A stretch of DNA of 64,000 nt. Origin: an uncultured Pseudokineococcus sp. GTDB lineage: Bacteria; Actinomycetota; Actinomycetes; Actinomycetales; Quadrisphaeraceae. The notes beneath the pieces are model-generated. The model was not told the DNA's origin and did no database searches. It saw nothing but the letters and a program-made list of their open reading frames with translations. Position 1 is the first letter of the stretch, and every line of letters begins with the position of its first letter. The position numbers and the translations under genes were made by a program. The stretch is from positions 248,001 through 312,000 of the forward strand of contig NZ_CANMPM010000004.1 of the NCBI RefSeq assembly GCF_947499845.1, given 5' to 3'. Positions 35,146 through 44,125 of the stretch are shown one piece after another.

Positions 35146-36288
35146 GTGCCCACCTCCTCCCGCCCCGCCGCCGACGCCGGGCACGACGCCGGGTCCGGCG
35201 GCGCGCGCCTCACCCTCCCCGTGCTGCCGCCCGTGGACCCGATGCTCGCGCGGGCGGTCGGCGCCGTGCCGGAGCCGGCGTCCGTCGAGGGGGGCCTCTG
35301 GTACGAGCCGAAGTGGGACGGCTTCCGCTGCGTCGTCTTCTACGACGGCGCGGCCGAGGGCGGCCCGGCGGTCGAGCTGGGCAGCCGCGGCGGCAAGCCG
35401 CTCACCCGCTACTTCCCCGAGGTCGTGGCCGAGCTCGTCGCCCAGCTCGGCGGCGCGCGGTGCGTCGTCGACGGCGAGGTCGTCGTCCGCCGCGGCGAGG
35501 CGGGCGCCGAGCGCCTGGACTGGGAGGCCCTGTCCCAGCGCATCCACCCCGCCGCGTCGCGCGTGCGGACCCTCGCGGAGGAGACGCCCGCCTCCTTCGT
35601 GGCCTTCGACCTGCTCGCCGAGGGCGACGAGGACCTCACCGGCCGCCCGGCCGAGGAGCGGCGCCGCCGCCTGGAGGCGGCGTGGGCCGGGGTGCGGGGT
35701 CCCCTGCACGTGACCCAGCGCACCGACGACCCCGACCTGGCGCGGCGCTGGCTCGCCGACTTCGAGGGCGCGGGCCTCGACGGCGTCGTCGCCAAGCCGC
35801 GCGCCGCGCGCTACGAGCCCGGCCGCCGCGTGATGGCGAAGGTCAAGCACGCCCGGACGGCCGACGTCGTCGTCGTCGGCTACCGGGTCCACAAGAGCGG
35901 GGAGGGCGTGGGCTCGCTCCTGCTCGGCCTGCGCCCGCCGGACGGCGAGGACTTCCACCAGGTCGGCGGCGCCTCCGCGTTCACGGCGGCCCGGCGCCGG
36001 GAGCTGGTGGACGAGCTGGCGCCGCACGTGGAGCGCGACGAGGACGGCGAGCCGGTCCGCGGCGCCGGCGAGCGCAACCGCTTCTCCGCCAGCCGGGACG
36101 GGTCCTTCGTCGTCGTGCGCCCCGAGCTCGTCTGCGAGGTCGGCTACGACCAGCTCGAGAACGGCCGCTTCCGGCACGTCGTGCGCTTCCTGCGGTGGCG
36201 CCCGGACCGGGAGCCCCTCTCGTGCACCACCGACCAGATCGAGGTGCCGGCGGCCTACGACCTGGCGGCCGTGCTCTCCGGGGGCTGA
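35146..36288 (+). CDS. ATP-dependent DNA ligase, LigC type
   Basis: Seals nicks using an AMP-lysine intermediate. The 380-residue protein has motif I with Lys56 (YEPKWDGFRCVV), motif III FVAFDLLA, motif IV GLDGVVAK, motif V RRVMAKVKHARTADVVVVGY, and an OB-fold. There is no polymerase or nuclease domain, and the length matches the stand-alone LigC of actinobacteria, thought to act in repair. GTG at 35146 has CAGGAT six bases upstream. No Ku gene is adjacent. Confidence 0.92.
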   Translation: MPTSSRPAADAGHDAGSGGARLTLPVLPPVDPMLARAVGAVPEPASVEGGLWYEPKWDGFRCVVFYDGAAEGGPAVELGSRGGKPLTRYFPEVVAELVAQLGGARCVVDGEVVVRRGEAGAERLDWEALSQRIHPAASRVRTLAEETPASFVAFDLLAEGDEDLTGRPAEERRRRLEAAWAGVRGPLHVTQRTDDPDLARRWLADFEGAGLDGVVAKPRAARYEPGRRVMAKVKHARTADVVVVGYRVHKSGEGVGSLLLGLRPPDGEDFHQVGGASAFTAARRRELVDELAPHVERDEDGEPVRGAGERNRFSASRDGSFVVVRPELVCEVGYDQLENGRFRHVVRFLRWRPDREPLSCTTDQIEVPAAYDLAAVLSGG

Positions 36289-36311
36289 CGGCCCCGGCGC
36301 GGGGCCTCGAC

Positions 36312-36317
36312 TAGCCT
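36312..36317 (+). promoter_or_regulatory. -10 element of a leaderless promoter
   Basis: TAGCCT ends six bases before the GTG at 36324. Confidence 0.45.
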
Positions 36318-36323
36318 GCGCCC

Positions 36324-36860
36324 GTGCCCGAGGAGAGCCTGCCCCCCGAGACCGCCCCCACGGCCGCCGCCTCGGAGGTCGTCCTGCTCCTCACCGAGGA
36401 GGCCCTCGACGACGGCGACGCGGAGCGCGTCGCGGCGCTGCACGAGGTCGAGGGCGTCCGGGCCGCCTACCGCGTCCTCGTCCCGGCGGACACCGAGCGC
36501 AACCTGCTCGCCGACGTCGTCGACCACCTCAGCCTCTTCGAGATGCGCGCCGCCCTCGACGCCTTCCGCGAGGGGCAGCCCGACGAGCGGGAGGCCCGCG
36601 CCGAGGCGACGAGCGCCCTCGAGCAGTCGCTGGCGGCGCTGCGCGGCGCCGGGTGCGCCGCCGAGGGCGAGGTCGTCCAGGACGACCCGCTGCCCGCGCT
36701 CGAGGCGGCCGTCGGCGCGGGCGGCGTGCGCGAGGTCGTCGTGGTCACGCGCCCCCACGCCGTCGAGGACACCTTCCACCGCGACTGGGCCTCGCGCGCC
36801 CGCGACGCCCTCGGCGTGCCGGTGCTGCACGTCTACGGCGGGACGGCGCGGCTGGGCTGA
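36324..36860 (+). CDS. conserved hypothetical protein with a universal-stress-like fold
   Basis: A 178-residue soluble protein I do not recognise. Alternating strands and helices (VVLLLTEEALD, AYRVLVPADTERNLLADVVDHL, REVVVVTRPHAVED, VPVLHVYGG) recall a Rossmann/USP-like alpha-beta sandwich, but the ATP-binding GX2GX9GS/T motif is missing. VDHLSLFEMRAALDAF is the most conserved-looking stretch. TAGCCT lies six bases before the GTG. The next gene follows 16 bases later with its own similar box. Confidence 0.65.
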   Translation: MPEESLPPETAPTAAASEVVLLLTEEALDDGDAERVAALHEVEGVRAAYRVLVPADTERNLLADVVDHLSLFEMRAALDAFREGQPDEREARAEATSALEQSLAALRGAGCAAEGEVVQDDPLPALEAAVGAGGVREVVVVTRPHAVEDTFHRDWASRARDALGVPVLHVYGGTARLG

Positions 36861-36863
36861 GGC

Positions 36864-36869
36864 TACGGT
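36864..36869 (+). promoter_or_regulatory. -10 element of a leaderless promoter
   Basis: TACGGT ends seven bases before the ATG at 36877. Confidence 0.45.
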
Positions 36870-36876
36870 CGCCCCC

Positions 36877-37155
36877 ATGACCGAGAGCGACCCCCAGGGC
36901 CTGGACCACATGCAGACCCGCCTGCAGCACGTCCTCGGCGAGCTGCGGCGGCTGCAGGGCACGCCGCCCGCCGAGATCCGCGAGCAGCTCGTCGCGGCCA
37001 TCGCCGCGGAGGGCCTGCCGGACCAGCCGCCCTCGTGGCTGCGCGACGCCTCCGCCGAGCTGTCCGCCGGGCGCCTCGTCGTCATCGGCCCCCGGCAGAT
37101 CCCCGAGGAGGCCGAGCACCTCGAGCCCGACCCCGACCAGCACGCCGCGGGCTGA
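36877..37155 (+). CDS. small hypothetical helical protein
   Basis: Ninety-two residues, acidic, mostly helical. A heptad-like stretch (MQTRLQHVLGELRRLQG) is followed by PPAEIREQLVAAIAAEGLPD and a short strand LVVIGP. I know no family. The clean leaderless box before the ATG, and codon use like its neighbours, support a real gene. Confidence 0.55.
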   Translation: MTESDPQGLDHMQTRLQHVLGELRRLQGTPPAEIREQLVAAIAAEGLPDQPPSWLRDASAELSAGRLVVIGPRQIPEEAEHLEPDPDQHAAG

Positions 37156-37183
37156 CCGCCCCGCCCGAGGACGCCGCGTCGGC

Positions 37184-37456
37184 TCAGGTCTCGTCGGGCC
37201 CCTCGGGGTCGTCCTGGTCGTCCCAGTAGCCCGAGCGCGCCTGGCCGCTGCCGTCGGCGTCGTCCGCGCTGCCGCTGGCGAGGTGGATGCCCTGGCGCCA
37301 GGCGTCCTCGGGCTCGGCGTCGCCCGCCGCCGTGGTCGCCGCGGGCTCGTGCGCGGGGGTGCCGGGGCTCGCCTCCGTCGGCACGAGCACCTCGTCCCCC
37401 GGGTCGTCCTGCTCGGTCCCGCCACCGGGCTGCTCACGCACCTCGTCCGTCTGCAC
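37184..37456 (-). CDS. small acidic hypothetical protein
   Basis: Ninety residues, strongly acidic and disordered in appearance (QDDPGDEVLVPTE, EDAWRQGIHLASGS, YWDDQDDPEGPDET). No family recognised. The GTG at 37456 has CAGGAT six bases upstream, the same spacing seen before ligC and the DoxX-like gene. It converges on the preceding small gene with 28 bases between stops. Confidence 0.45.
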   Translation of the reverse strand: MQTDEVREQPGGGTEQDDPGDEVLVPTEASPGTPAHEPAATTAAGDAEPEDAWRQGIHLASGSADDADGSGQARSGYWDDQDDPEGPDET

Positions 37457-37602
37457 GGCCCCATCCTGGCGCGCCCTGTGGCGCCGCTCCCGGTGGGGCC
37501 CTCGCGGGAGGAGGGAGCGGGAGGACGGCGCGGGGGCGGCGCGCGGGGGTGCGGTGGGACGAGGGAGGGAAGGCGGTGCCGGGCGCCCGTGTTGGGACGG
37601 GC

Positions 37603-38079
37603 ATGACCTCCACCTCCCCGAACCCGTCCGCCGGCACTCCGTCCGCCGGCACTGTGCCCGAGCCGGCGGGCGCGCCGGAGCCCGTGCGCCGCAGCGACGC
37701 CGAGTGGCGCGAGCGCCTGTCGCCCGAGGAGTACTCGGTGCTGCGCCTCGGCGGCACCGAGCGCCCCTACACCGGTGAGTACACCGACGAGAAGACCGTG
37801 GGCGTGTACAGCTGCCGCGCCTGCGGCACGGAGCTCTTCCGCTCCGAGACGAAGTTCGACTCCCACTGCGGCTGGCCGTCCTTCTACGCCCCGCTGGCCG
37901 AGGACCGCGTGCGCTACATCAGCGACCGCTCCCTCGGCATGGTCCGCACCGAGGTCCGCTGCGCCGCGTGCGACGGCCACCTGGGCCACGTCTTCGAGGG
38001 CGAGGGCTACGGCACCCCGACCGACCAGCGCTACTGCATCAACTCGGTGTCGCTGCGCCTGCAGCCCGAGCGGTCCTGA
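37603..38079 (+). CDS. msrB: peptide-methionine (R)-S-oxide reductase
   Basis: Repairs R-methionine sulfoxide in proteins. The 158-residue protein has zinc Cys pairs SCRACG and RCAACDGHLGH, the GWPSFYAPL motif, and the catalytic Cys145 in RYCINSVSL. About 25 Ser/Pro-rich residues precede the domain. Start at ATG 37603; an in-frame ATG at 37549 would only add poorly supported residues. Confidence 0.94.
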   Translation: MTSTSPNPSAGTPSAGTVPEPAGAPEPVRRSDAEWRERLSPEEYSVLRLGGTERPYTGEYTDEKTVGVYSCRACGTELFRSETKFDSHCGWPSFYAPLAEDRVRYISDRSLGMVRTEVRCAACDGHLGHVFEGEGYGTPTDQRYCINSVSLRLQPERS

Positions 38080-38087
38080 GCGGCCCG

Positions 38088-38615
38088 GTGGCCCGGCCCG
38101 AGCCGGTCGCCGGCCGGTCCGACGGGGACGCGGTCGCGGGAGCCGTCGGCGAGGTCCGGCGCGCCCGACCCGACGACCTCGACGCCGCCACGCTGCACGC
38201 CCTCGTGCGGCTGCGGGTCGACGTCTTCGTCGTCGAGCAGGAGTGCCCCTACCCCGAGCTCGACGGCCGCGACCTCGAGCCGGGCACCGAGCACCTGTGG
38301 CACACCGGCGACGGGCGCGTGCGCGCGGGCGAGAGGGTGCCCGTGGCGGCGGCCCTGCGCGTGCTCGAGGACCCGGGCGGCGGGCCACGGCGGGTGGGGC
38401 GCGTCGTCACCGCCCCGTCCGCCCGCGGGCGGGGCCTCGCGTCGGTGCTCCTCGCCGACGTCGTGGGCCGGCACGGCCACGAGGACCTCGTCCTCGACGC
38501 CCAGGCGCACCTGGCCGGCTGGTACGCCCGCCACGGCTTCGAGGTCGTCGGCGCGGAGTTCCTCGAGGACGGCATCCCCCACGTGCCCATGCGGCGTCCC
38601 GGCACCGCGGGCTGA
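38088..38615 (+). CDS. ElaA-like GNAT acetyltransferase
   Basis: A 175-residue GNAT-fold protein. The ElaA hallmark is LRVDVFVVEQECPYPELDG, then acetyl-CoA loop APSARGRGLASVLL and YARHGFEVVGAEFLEDGIPH. The acceptor is unknown. It starts eight bases after the msrB stop, so the two are probably cotranscribed. The first 25 residues are less certain. Confidence 0.85.
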   Translation: MARPEPVAGRSDGDAVAGAVGEVRRARPDDLDAATLHALVRLRVDVFVVEQECPYPELDGRDLEPGTEHLWHTGDGRVRAGERVPVAAALRVLEDPGGGPRRVGRVVTAPSARGRGLASVLLADVVGRHGHEDLVLDAQAHLAGWYARHGFEVVGAEFLEDGIPHVPMRRPGTAG

Positions 38616-38650
38616 CGGCCGCCCGCTGCCGGGTCCGCCGGGGTCCGCGA

Positions 38651-38699
38651 GACGCCCCGAGAGCCCCGCCCCTCGTCGAGGGCGGGGCTCTCGGGCGTC
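38651..38699. terminator. bidirectional hairpin between the GNAT gene and hemQ
   Basis: Arms containing GAGAGCCCCGCCC and GGGCGGGGCTCTC pair around the loop at about 38672-38679, with two single-base bulges in the outer stem. The tail GGGCGTCCG resembles that of the other hairpins. Confidence 0.7.
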
Positions 38700-38718
38700 C
38701 GGGGTGCCGGCGCGGGCG

Positions 38719-39465
38719 TCAGGGCAGGCGCTCGACCACCTCGGCCGGGCTCACCCGCGGCCCCGTGTAGAAGGGCAGCTCCTCGCGGACGTGGCGCCGC
38801 GCCTCGGTGGCCCGCAGCTCGCGCATGAGGTCGACGATGCGGTGCAGCTCGTCGGCCTCGAAGGCCAGCAGCCACTCGTAGTCGCCCAGCGCGAAGGCGC
38901 TCACGGTGTTGGCCCGCACGTCCGGGTACGGCATGGCGGCCATGCCGTGGTCGCGCAGCATCTTCTTCCGGTCGGCGTCCTCGAGCAGGTACCAGTCGTA
39001 GGAGCGCACGAAGGGGTACACGCAGAGGTAGCCGCGCGCCTCCTCCCCCGCCATGAAGGCCGGCACGTGCCCCTTGTTGAACTCCGCCGGCCGGTGCAGC
39101 CCGGTCGAGGACCACACGGGCTCGAGCACGCGGCCCACCGCCGAGCGGCGCAGCCGGTGGTAGGCGCCCTGCAGCGCCTCGACCGACGACGCGTGCCACC
39201 AGACCATGACGTCGGCGTCGGCGCGCAGGCCGCTGACGTCGTAGAGGCCGCGGACGACGACGTCCTCGTCGGCCGCCAGGAGCTCCTCGAGCTCGCGCGC
39301 CGCCGCGGGGCGCTCGTCCTCGGGCATCCGCCCTGCGGCCCGGAACACCGACCACATCGTGTAGCGGATCGTCGCGTTGATCTCCGCCGAGGTGGGGGCC
39401 GCCGCGGCGGCCGCCTCCGGGGCGGACGAGGTGCTGGTGGACGCGTCGCTGGTCGTCTGGCTCAC
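38719..39465 (-). CDS. hemQ: coproheme decarboxylase HemQ (chlorite dismutase family)
   Basis: Last step of the coproporphyrin-dependent heme pathway of Gram-positive bacteria: it decarboxylates coproheme to heme b. The 248-residue protein has the family core [23 protein letters not shown] with the catalytic Tyr, [15 protein letters not shown] with the iron-ligand His region, and [15 protein letters not shown]. The first 25 residues are Ser/Ala-rich. The GTG overlaps the hemG stop by four bases. Confidence 0.95.
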   Translation of the reverse strand: MSQTTSDASTSTSSAPEAAAAAAPTSAEINATIRYTMWSVFRAAGRMPEDERPAAARELEELLAADEDVVVRGLYDVSGLRADADVMVWWHASSVEALQGAYHRLRRSAVGRVLEPVWSSTGLHRPAEFNKGHVPAFMAGEEARGYLCVYPFVRSYDWYLLEDADRKKMLRDHGMAAMPYPDVRANTVSAFALGDYEWLLAFEADELHRIVDLMRELRATEARRHVREELPFYTGPRVSPAEVVERLP

Positions 39466-41114
39466 GCGTCCATGGTCCCAGGCCGCTCCGGCGCGGGCCC
39501 GGCGGGAGGGGCCCCGCGGACCCCGGCGACCGGTGCGGCTGCGAGAGCGGTCTGGGCGAGGAGCCGCGCCGCGGCCCGGCGGCCGGACGCGACGCACGCG
39601 GGGACGCCGACGCCCTCGTACGCCGAGCCCGCGACGGCCAGCCCGGGGCGGGCGGCCACGTCGGCGAGCGCGCGGGCGACGAGGTCGAGGTGGCCGGGGC
39701 CGTACTGCGGCAGCCCGTCCCGCCAGCGCACGACGCGGCCGCCCAGCACCGGCAACGCCGGGGAGCCGGGCCCGCCGAGCAGCTCGCCCAGCTCGGCGGC
39801 CGACGCGCGGAGCAGGTCCGCGTCCTCCCGGTCGAGGACGGCCTCCTCCCCCGCTCGCCCCATGGACGCGCGCAGCACGGCCGGCGGGGCCTCCTCGTCC
39901 CGCCCGGACGTCCTCCCCGCGGCCGCGGAGCGGGCGAGCCAGCGCCACTTCACGCTCGAGAACGTCGAGGCCTTGACGAGGCGGCCGTCCACGGGCGGCA
40001 CGAGGAGCCCGGAGCGTCCCGCCCCCGCGAGCACCCGCCCCGGGACGACGAGCGTGGCGATGGCGCTGCTGGCGGTCTTGACCTGCGCGAGCGCCGCGGC
40101 GGCGACGGGCGCCGCCCCCCGCAGCAGCCGGGCGGCCGCGGGCGCGGGCAGCGCGACGACGACGGCGCTCGCCACCACCGGTCCGGCGGGGGTGCCGACG
40201 ACCCAGCGGCCGCCCGACCCGGACAGGGGCGCGGACGGCCCGGAGGCCGGCCCGGACGACGGCGTGGGCAGCGGCTCGAGCGAGGTGGCGGGCGTCCCGA
40301 GGCTCACCTCGACGCCCTCGCGGACGAGCTGGGCGGCGACCTCCTCGGCGAGCCGGGCGACACCGCCCCGCACCCCCGCGAAGACGGGTCCGGCCGCCGG
40401 GGCGCCCGCGGTGGTCGGGGCGCCCGCCGGCGCCGTCGCCGCCCCGCCGGCGCTCCCTCCGCTCGCCGCCGCCCCGGGACGCAGGAGCGGCTCGCCGCGG
40501 ACGGCGACGTCCCACAGCGCCGGGACGGTGGCGCGCAGCGACAGGGCGCTCGCGCTGCCGGCGTAGACGCCGCCGAGCAGCGGCTCGACGAGGCGGTCGA
40601 CGACGGCGCGCCCCACGCGCCCCGCGACCCACGAGGCCACGTCGACGTCGTCGGCGGGGAGCGGGGCCACGCGCTCCTCGGCGGCCACGCGGGCGACCTC
40701 GGCCGGCGTCAGCAGCCCCGCCAGGTGGGCGGTCGAGCGCGGCACGCCCATCGTCGTGCCGGGCGGCAGGTCGTGCAGGCGCCCCCGCGAGGCCACGGCC
40801 GCGGGCACGGCCTCCGGGTGCTCGACCTCGCCCGCGAGGCCGAGCTCGTCCAGCAGCGCGACGGCCTCGGGGCGCCGGGCGAGCAGCGACTCGGGCCCGA
40901 GGTCGACGACGAGCGGCTCCGCCCGGCCGGGCACCTCCACCGGGCCACGGGACATGACGCCGCCGACGCGCTCCGCGGCCTCGAGCACGAGCACCTGAGC
41001 GCCCCCGCGGCGCAGCTCGCGGGCCGCCACGAGACCGCTGATGCCGGCCCCCACCACGACGACCGGGGCGACGTCCGGGCCGTGACCGCCCACCCCGTGA
41101 CCGCCTGCGGGCAC
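39462..41114 (-). CDS. hemG: protoporphyrinogen/coproporphyrinogen oxidase
   Basis: FAD enzyme (HemY/CgoX type) that oxidises coproporphyrinogen III, given the hemQ partner. The 550-residue reading has the dinucleotide-binding [18 protein letters not shown] near the start, LDLGPESLL-like [12 protein letters not shown], and the C-terminal FAD block [21 protein letters not shown]. Two long Ala/Gly/Pro-rich inserts (about 250-280 and 310-340) make it longer than usual. GTG at 41114 lies nine bases after the hemE stop; GTG 41093 is an alternative. Confidence 0.92.
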   Translation of the reverse strand: MPAGGHGVGGHGPDVAPVVVVGAGISGLVAARELRRGGAQVLVLEAAERVGGVMSRGPVEVPGRAEPLVVDLGPESLLARRPEAVALLDELGLAGEVEHPEAVPAAVASRGRLHDLPPGTTMGVPRSTAHLAGLLTPAEVARVAAEERVAPLPADDVDVASWVAGRVGRAVVDRLVEPLLGGVYAGSASALSLRATVPALWDVAVRGEPLLRPGAAASGGSAGGAATAPAGAPTTAGAPAAGPVFAGVRGGVARLAEEVAAQLVREGVEVSLGTPATSLEPLPTPSSGPASGPSAPLSGSGGRWVVGTPAGPVVASAVVVALPAPAAARLLRGAAPVAAAALAQVKTASSAIATLVVPGRVLAGAGRSGLLVPPVDGRLVKASTFSSVKWRWLARSAAAGRTSGRDEEAPPAVLRASMGRAGEEAVLDREDADLLRASAAELGELLGGPGSPALPVLGGRVVRWRDGLPQYGPGHLDLVARALADVAARPGLAVAGSAYEGVGVPACVASGRRAAARLLAQTALAAAPVAGVRGAPPAGPAPERPGTMDA

Positions 41115-41122
41115 GGCGCCGC

Positions 41123-42280
41123 TCAGCGGGTCGTCGTCTCGTGCACGAGGTCGACGACCCGCGCGAGCACGTCGGGGTCCGTCGACGGCAAGACCCCGTG
41201 GCCGAGGTTGAAGACGTGGCCCGGGGCGGCCCGCCCCGCCTCGAGGACCTCGAGCACGCGCTCGCGCACCACGGGCCACGGGGCGAAGAGGGCGGCGGGG
41301 TCGAGGTTGCCCTGGAGGGGCACCGGTCGGCCGACGGCGGCGGCCGTCCGTCGGGCGGCCTCGTCGAGCGGGACGCGGAAGTCGACGCCGACGACCTCGG
41401 GCCCCGCCTCGGCCATGGCGCCGAGGAGCTCGCCCGTCCCGGTGCCGAAGTGGATGCGGGGCACGCCGAGGTCGGCCACGCCGTCGAGCACCGCCGTCGA
41501 GTGCGGGAGGACGTAGCGCCGGTAGTCGGCGAGCGGCAGGGCGCCGACCCAGGAGTCGAAGAGCTGCACGGCCCGGGCGCCGGCCTCGACCTGCACGCGC
41601 AGGAACGTCGTCGTCAGCGCGGCGAGCCGCTCCATGAGCGCGTGCCACAGGCCTGGGTCGCCGTACATCATCGCCTTCGTGGCCTCGTGGTGGCGGCTCG
41701 GGCCGCCCTCGACGAGGTAGCTGGCGAGGGTGAAGGGGGCGCCCGCGAAGCCGAGCAGCGGCACGTCGCCGAGCTCGGGCACGAGCATCCGCACCGCCTC
41801 GTCGACGAAGCCGACCTGCGCGGGGTCGAGGACGGGCAGGGCGTCGACGTCGGCGGCCGTCCGCACGGAGGCGGCGATGACGGGACCGGTGCCGGGGACG
41901 ATGTCGAGGTCGACGCCCGCGGCCGCCAGCGGCACGACGATGTCGCTGTAGAGGACGGCTGCGTCGACGCCGTAGCGGCGCACCGGCTGCAGCGTGATCT
42001 CGGTGACGAGCTCGGGGGTGCGGCAGGCCTCGAGCATCGCCGTGCCCGCCCGCGCGGCCCGGTACTCGGGCAGGGAGCGGCCCGCCTGGCGCATGAACCA
42101 CACCGGGGTCCGCGAGCCCCGCCGTCCCGCGGCGGCTGCGGCGAAGGGCCCCTCAGCCGCGGCAGCGGCGGAGGGCCCTCCCGCCGCGACGGCCGCGGTG
42201 ACGTCGGCACCGGCCCGGCCGGTCCCCCCCGCGTCGGCGGCGGCGTCGGCGGGGGCGGAGGTGCGGGTGGTGTCGGGCAC
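41123..42280 (-). CDS. hemE: uroporphyrinogen decarboxylase
   Basis: Decarboxylates uroporphyrinogen III to coproporphyrinogen III. The 385-residue protein has the signature [50 protein letters not shown] and FNLGHGVLP. An Ala/Gly-rich N-terminal stretch of about 50 residues is extra. I choose GTG 42280 because GACCAT lies six bases upstream on the minus strand; GTG 42307 is possible. It is first in hemE-hemG-hemQ. Confidence 0.95.
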   Translation of the reverse strand: MPDTTRTSAPADAAADAGGTGRAGADVTAAVAAGGPSAAAAAEGPFAAAAAGRRGSRTPVWFMRQAGRSLPEYRAARAGTAMLEACRTPELVTEITLQPVRRYGVDAAVLYSDIVVPLAAAGVDLDIVPGTGPVIAASVRTAADVDALPVLDPAQVGFVDEAVRMLVPELGDVPLLGFAGAPFTLASYLVEGGPSRHHEATKAMMYGDPGLWHALMERLAALTTTFLRVQVEAGARAVQLFDSWVGALPLADYRRYVLPHSTAVLDGVADLGVPRIHFGTGTGELLGAMAEAGPEVVGVDFRVPLDEAARRTAAAVGRPVPLQGNLDPAALFAPWPVVRERVLEVLEAGRAAPGHVFNLGHGVLPSTDPDVLARVVDLVHETTTR

Positions 42281-42353
42281 CCGCCGATGGTCCCACGGTG
42301 TGCTCACCGGCGTGGCGGGGCCGCGGGTCCGCCCCCGTCCGCCCGCAGCGGCC

Positions 42354-42359
42354 TACCGT
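42354..42359 (+). promoter_or_regulatory. -10 element of a leaderless promoter (DUF3000 gene)
   Basis: TACCGT ends seven bases before the GTG at 42367. Confidence 0.45.
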
Positions 42360-42366
42360 GCGGCGC

Positions 42367-42981
42367 GTGGACGGGCACGGGAGCAGGCAGGGCGGGCGCG
42401 GCACCGCCGGCGCCGGCAGCGGCTCCGTCGTCGAGCGCTGCACGGCCAGCCTGCGCGCCGCCCGCCCCCGCCCGGAGGTGCGGCTGGCCGAGGTGCCCGC
42501 CCCCGCCCGGGTGGCGCCCTTCGCCGTCGCGCTGTCGGCCGACGTCGCCCGCGCCGGCGACGACGAGGACCTCGCCACGGGCCGGTTCGTGCTGCTGCAC
42601 GACCCCGCCGGCCAGGAGGCCTGGGAGGGCGACCTGCGCGTCGTCACCTTCGCCCGGGCCGAGCTCGACCCCGAGACCGGCGCCGACCCGCTGCTCGGGG
42701 ACGTCGGCTGGTCCTGGTTCGTCGACGCGCTCGCCGAGGGTGGCGTCGAGCACGCCGCCGCCGGGGGCACCGTGACGCGGGTCCTGTCCGACAGCTACGG
42801 CAGCCTCGCCGAGCGCGAGCCGACCGTCGAGCTCGAGGTCCGCGCCTCCTGGTCCCCGCTCGGCGGGCCGGACGCGGTCGGCGACCACCTGCGCGCGTGG
42901 GCCGACCACCTGCTCTGCACGGTGGCCGGCCTGCCGCCGCTGCCCGCGGGCGTCACCGCCCTCCCCCGCCGCGCCCGCTGA
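42367..42981 (+). CDS. DUF3000 family protein
   Basis: A 204-residue actinobacterial protein of unknown function. It shows the family layout: RPEVRLAEVPAPARVAPFAVAL, TGRFVLLHDPAGQEAWEGDLR, LLGDVGWSWFVDAL, and a C-terminal WADHLLCTVAGLPPLP. It sits between hemE and the WhiI-like regulator, its usual place in actinobacteria. A leaderless box precedes the GTG. Confidence 0.85.
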   Translation: MDGHGSRQGGRGTAGAGSGSVVERCTASLRAARPRPEVRLAEVPAPARVAPFAVALSADVARAGDDEDLATGRFVLLHDPAGQEAWEGDLRVVTFARAELDPETGADPLLGDVGWSWFVDALAEGGVEHAAAGGTVTRVLSDSYGSLAEREPTVELEVRASWSPLGGPDAVGDHLRAWADHLLCTVAGLPPLPAGVTALPRRAR

Positions 42982-43002
42982 CGGACCGCCGCACGGGCAC
43001 CG

Positions 43003-43047
43003 CCCCGCACCGACGAGCCCCGCACCGACGAGCCCCGCGCCGACGGG
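43003..43047. repeat. 15-bp tandem units in the DUF3000-to-regulator gap
   Basis: CCCCGCACCGACGAG occurs twice perfectly, then a third unit with changes. The rest of the 211-base gap holds only the ribosome site of the next gene and short inverted bits (GCGCCC/GGGGCGC near 43160). Confidence 0.7.
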
Positions 43048-43192
43048 GCCGCCGACGAGGAGGCCCGCGCCGACGGGCCCGTACCGCCAGGACCCGTGCA
43101 GCACACCCCCGACGACCGCTCAAGCGGCCGGACGGGTGTGCCGATGGGACTCCTGACAGCGCCCATGGAGGGGCGCTGCGAAGGGAGCCCTC

Positions 43193-43915
43193 GTGTCCGC
43201 CGTCCTGCCGCCCACCGCACGGCCCGCCGCGCCGACCGCCGTCCGCACCGGCGCCCGCCCGGCCGCGCCCGCGGTCGCCCGCATCCCGAGCCAGCAGCCC
43301 CGCACGCGCGAGGGCCTCGCCGGCGAGCGGGGCACCGCCCTCGTCGCGCTGTCCTCGTCGTCGCTGCGCCGGGCCGCCGTCCGCGTGCTGCGCGCCCTCG
43401 GCGCCCGCGAGGTCCTGGCCGCTCCCGACGCGGCCGCCGCCCGCACCCTCGCCACCCGCCGCACCGGCGCCGTGGCCGTCGTCCAGCCGTCCTTCGGGGG
43501 CGGGACCGGTCTCGGCCTCGTCCGCGAGACCGCCGCGGGCGGGTGGGCGACGACCGTCGTCGTCGACCACCGCCGCGAGGGCGCCGACGCCGCCGCCGCC
43601 GCGGGCGCCGCCCTGGCCGCGGGCGCCCGCTGCTACCTCGTCGTCGACCCGGTCGACGAGGACGGCGGCCCCCTGCGCCCGGTGCGCCGCCTCGACGCCG
43701 TGCCGCCCACGGGCGCGTGGGAGGACCTCTCCGAGCGCGAGGTCCAGGTCATCTCCCTCGTCGCCGAGGGCCGCTCGAACCGCGACGTCGGCGAGGCGCT
43801 CGGCCTGTCCGCCCTCACGGTCAAGAGCCACCTCGCCCGGATCGCCCGCAAGCTGCGCACCGGCGACCGCGCCGAGATGGTCGCCATCACCCTGCGGGCG
43901 GGCCTCGTCAGCTGA
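43193..43915 (+). CDS. orphan LuxR-type regulator with degenerate receiver (WhiI-like)
   Basis: A 240-residue DNA-binding regulator. Residues 45-165 fold like a response-regulator receiver, but the phosphorylation pocket is gone: strand 1 reads TALVALSSSS where acidic residues belong, strand 3 ends VVQPSF with no phospho-Asp, and the conserved Lys near YLVVDPV is absent. Residues about 175-238 are a LuxR helix-turn-helix (LSEREVQVISLVAEGRSN, ALTVKSHLARIARKL). No kinase gene is near. In Streptomyces the gene between hemE/DUF3000 and rnd is whiI, a sporulation regulator with an atypical pocket. GAAGGGAG five bases before the GTG fixes the start. Confidence 0.85.
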   Translation: MSAVLPPTARPAAPTAVRTGARPAAPAVARIPSQQPRTREGLAGERGTALVALSSSSLRRAAVRVLRALGAREVLAAPDAAAARTLATRRTGAVAVVQPSFGGGTGLGLVRETAAGGWATTVVVDHRREGADAAAAAGAALAAGARCYLVVDPVDEDGGPLRPVRRLDAVPPTGAWEDLSEREVQVISLVAEGRSNRDVGEALGLSALTVKSHLARIARKLRTGDRAEMVAITLRAGLVS

Positions 43916-43963
43916 CCGCCCGACCCGGCCGCGCGCCCCGACGGCCCCGACGACGCGCCTCCG

Positions 43964-43994
43964 CCGCCGCGCACCCGCACCGGGTGCGCGGCGG
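43964..43994 (+). terminator. hairpin after the WhiI-like gene
   Basis: A 13-bp perfect stem (CCGCCGCGCACCC/GGGTGCGCGGCGG) with a five-base loop, 48 bases past the stop. No U tract. Confidence 0.6.
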
Positions 43995-44113
43995 TCGCGC
44001 GACCGGGCCGGGAGGGCGACCGCCGCGCCCGCCCGCACCGACCCCGGCGCCGACATCGGCACCGACGTCAGCACCTCCCCCTCCACCGAGCGGGGCACCG
44101 CGGCGGACGGGCC

Positions 44114-44119
44114 TACGGT
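44114..44119 (+). promoter_or_regulatory. -10 element of a leaderless rnd promoter
   Basis: TACGGT ends six bases before the ATG at 44126. Confidence 0.5.
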
Positions 44120-44125
44120 GGCCCC

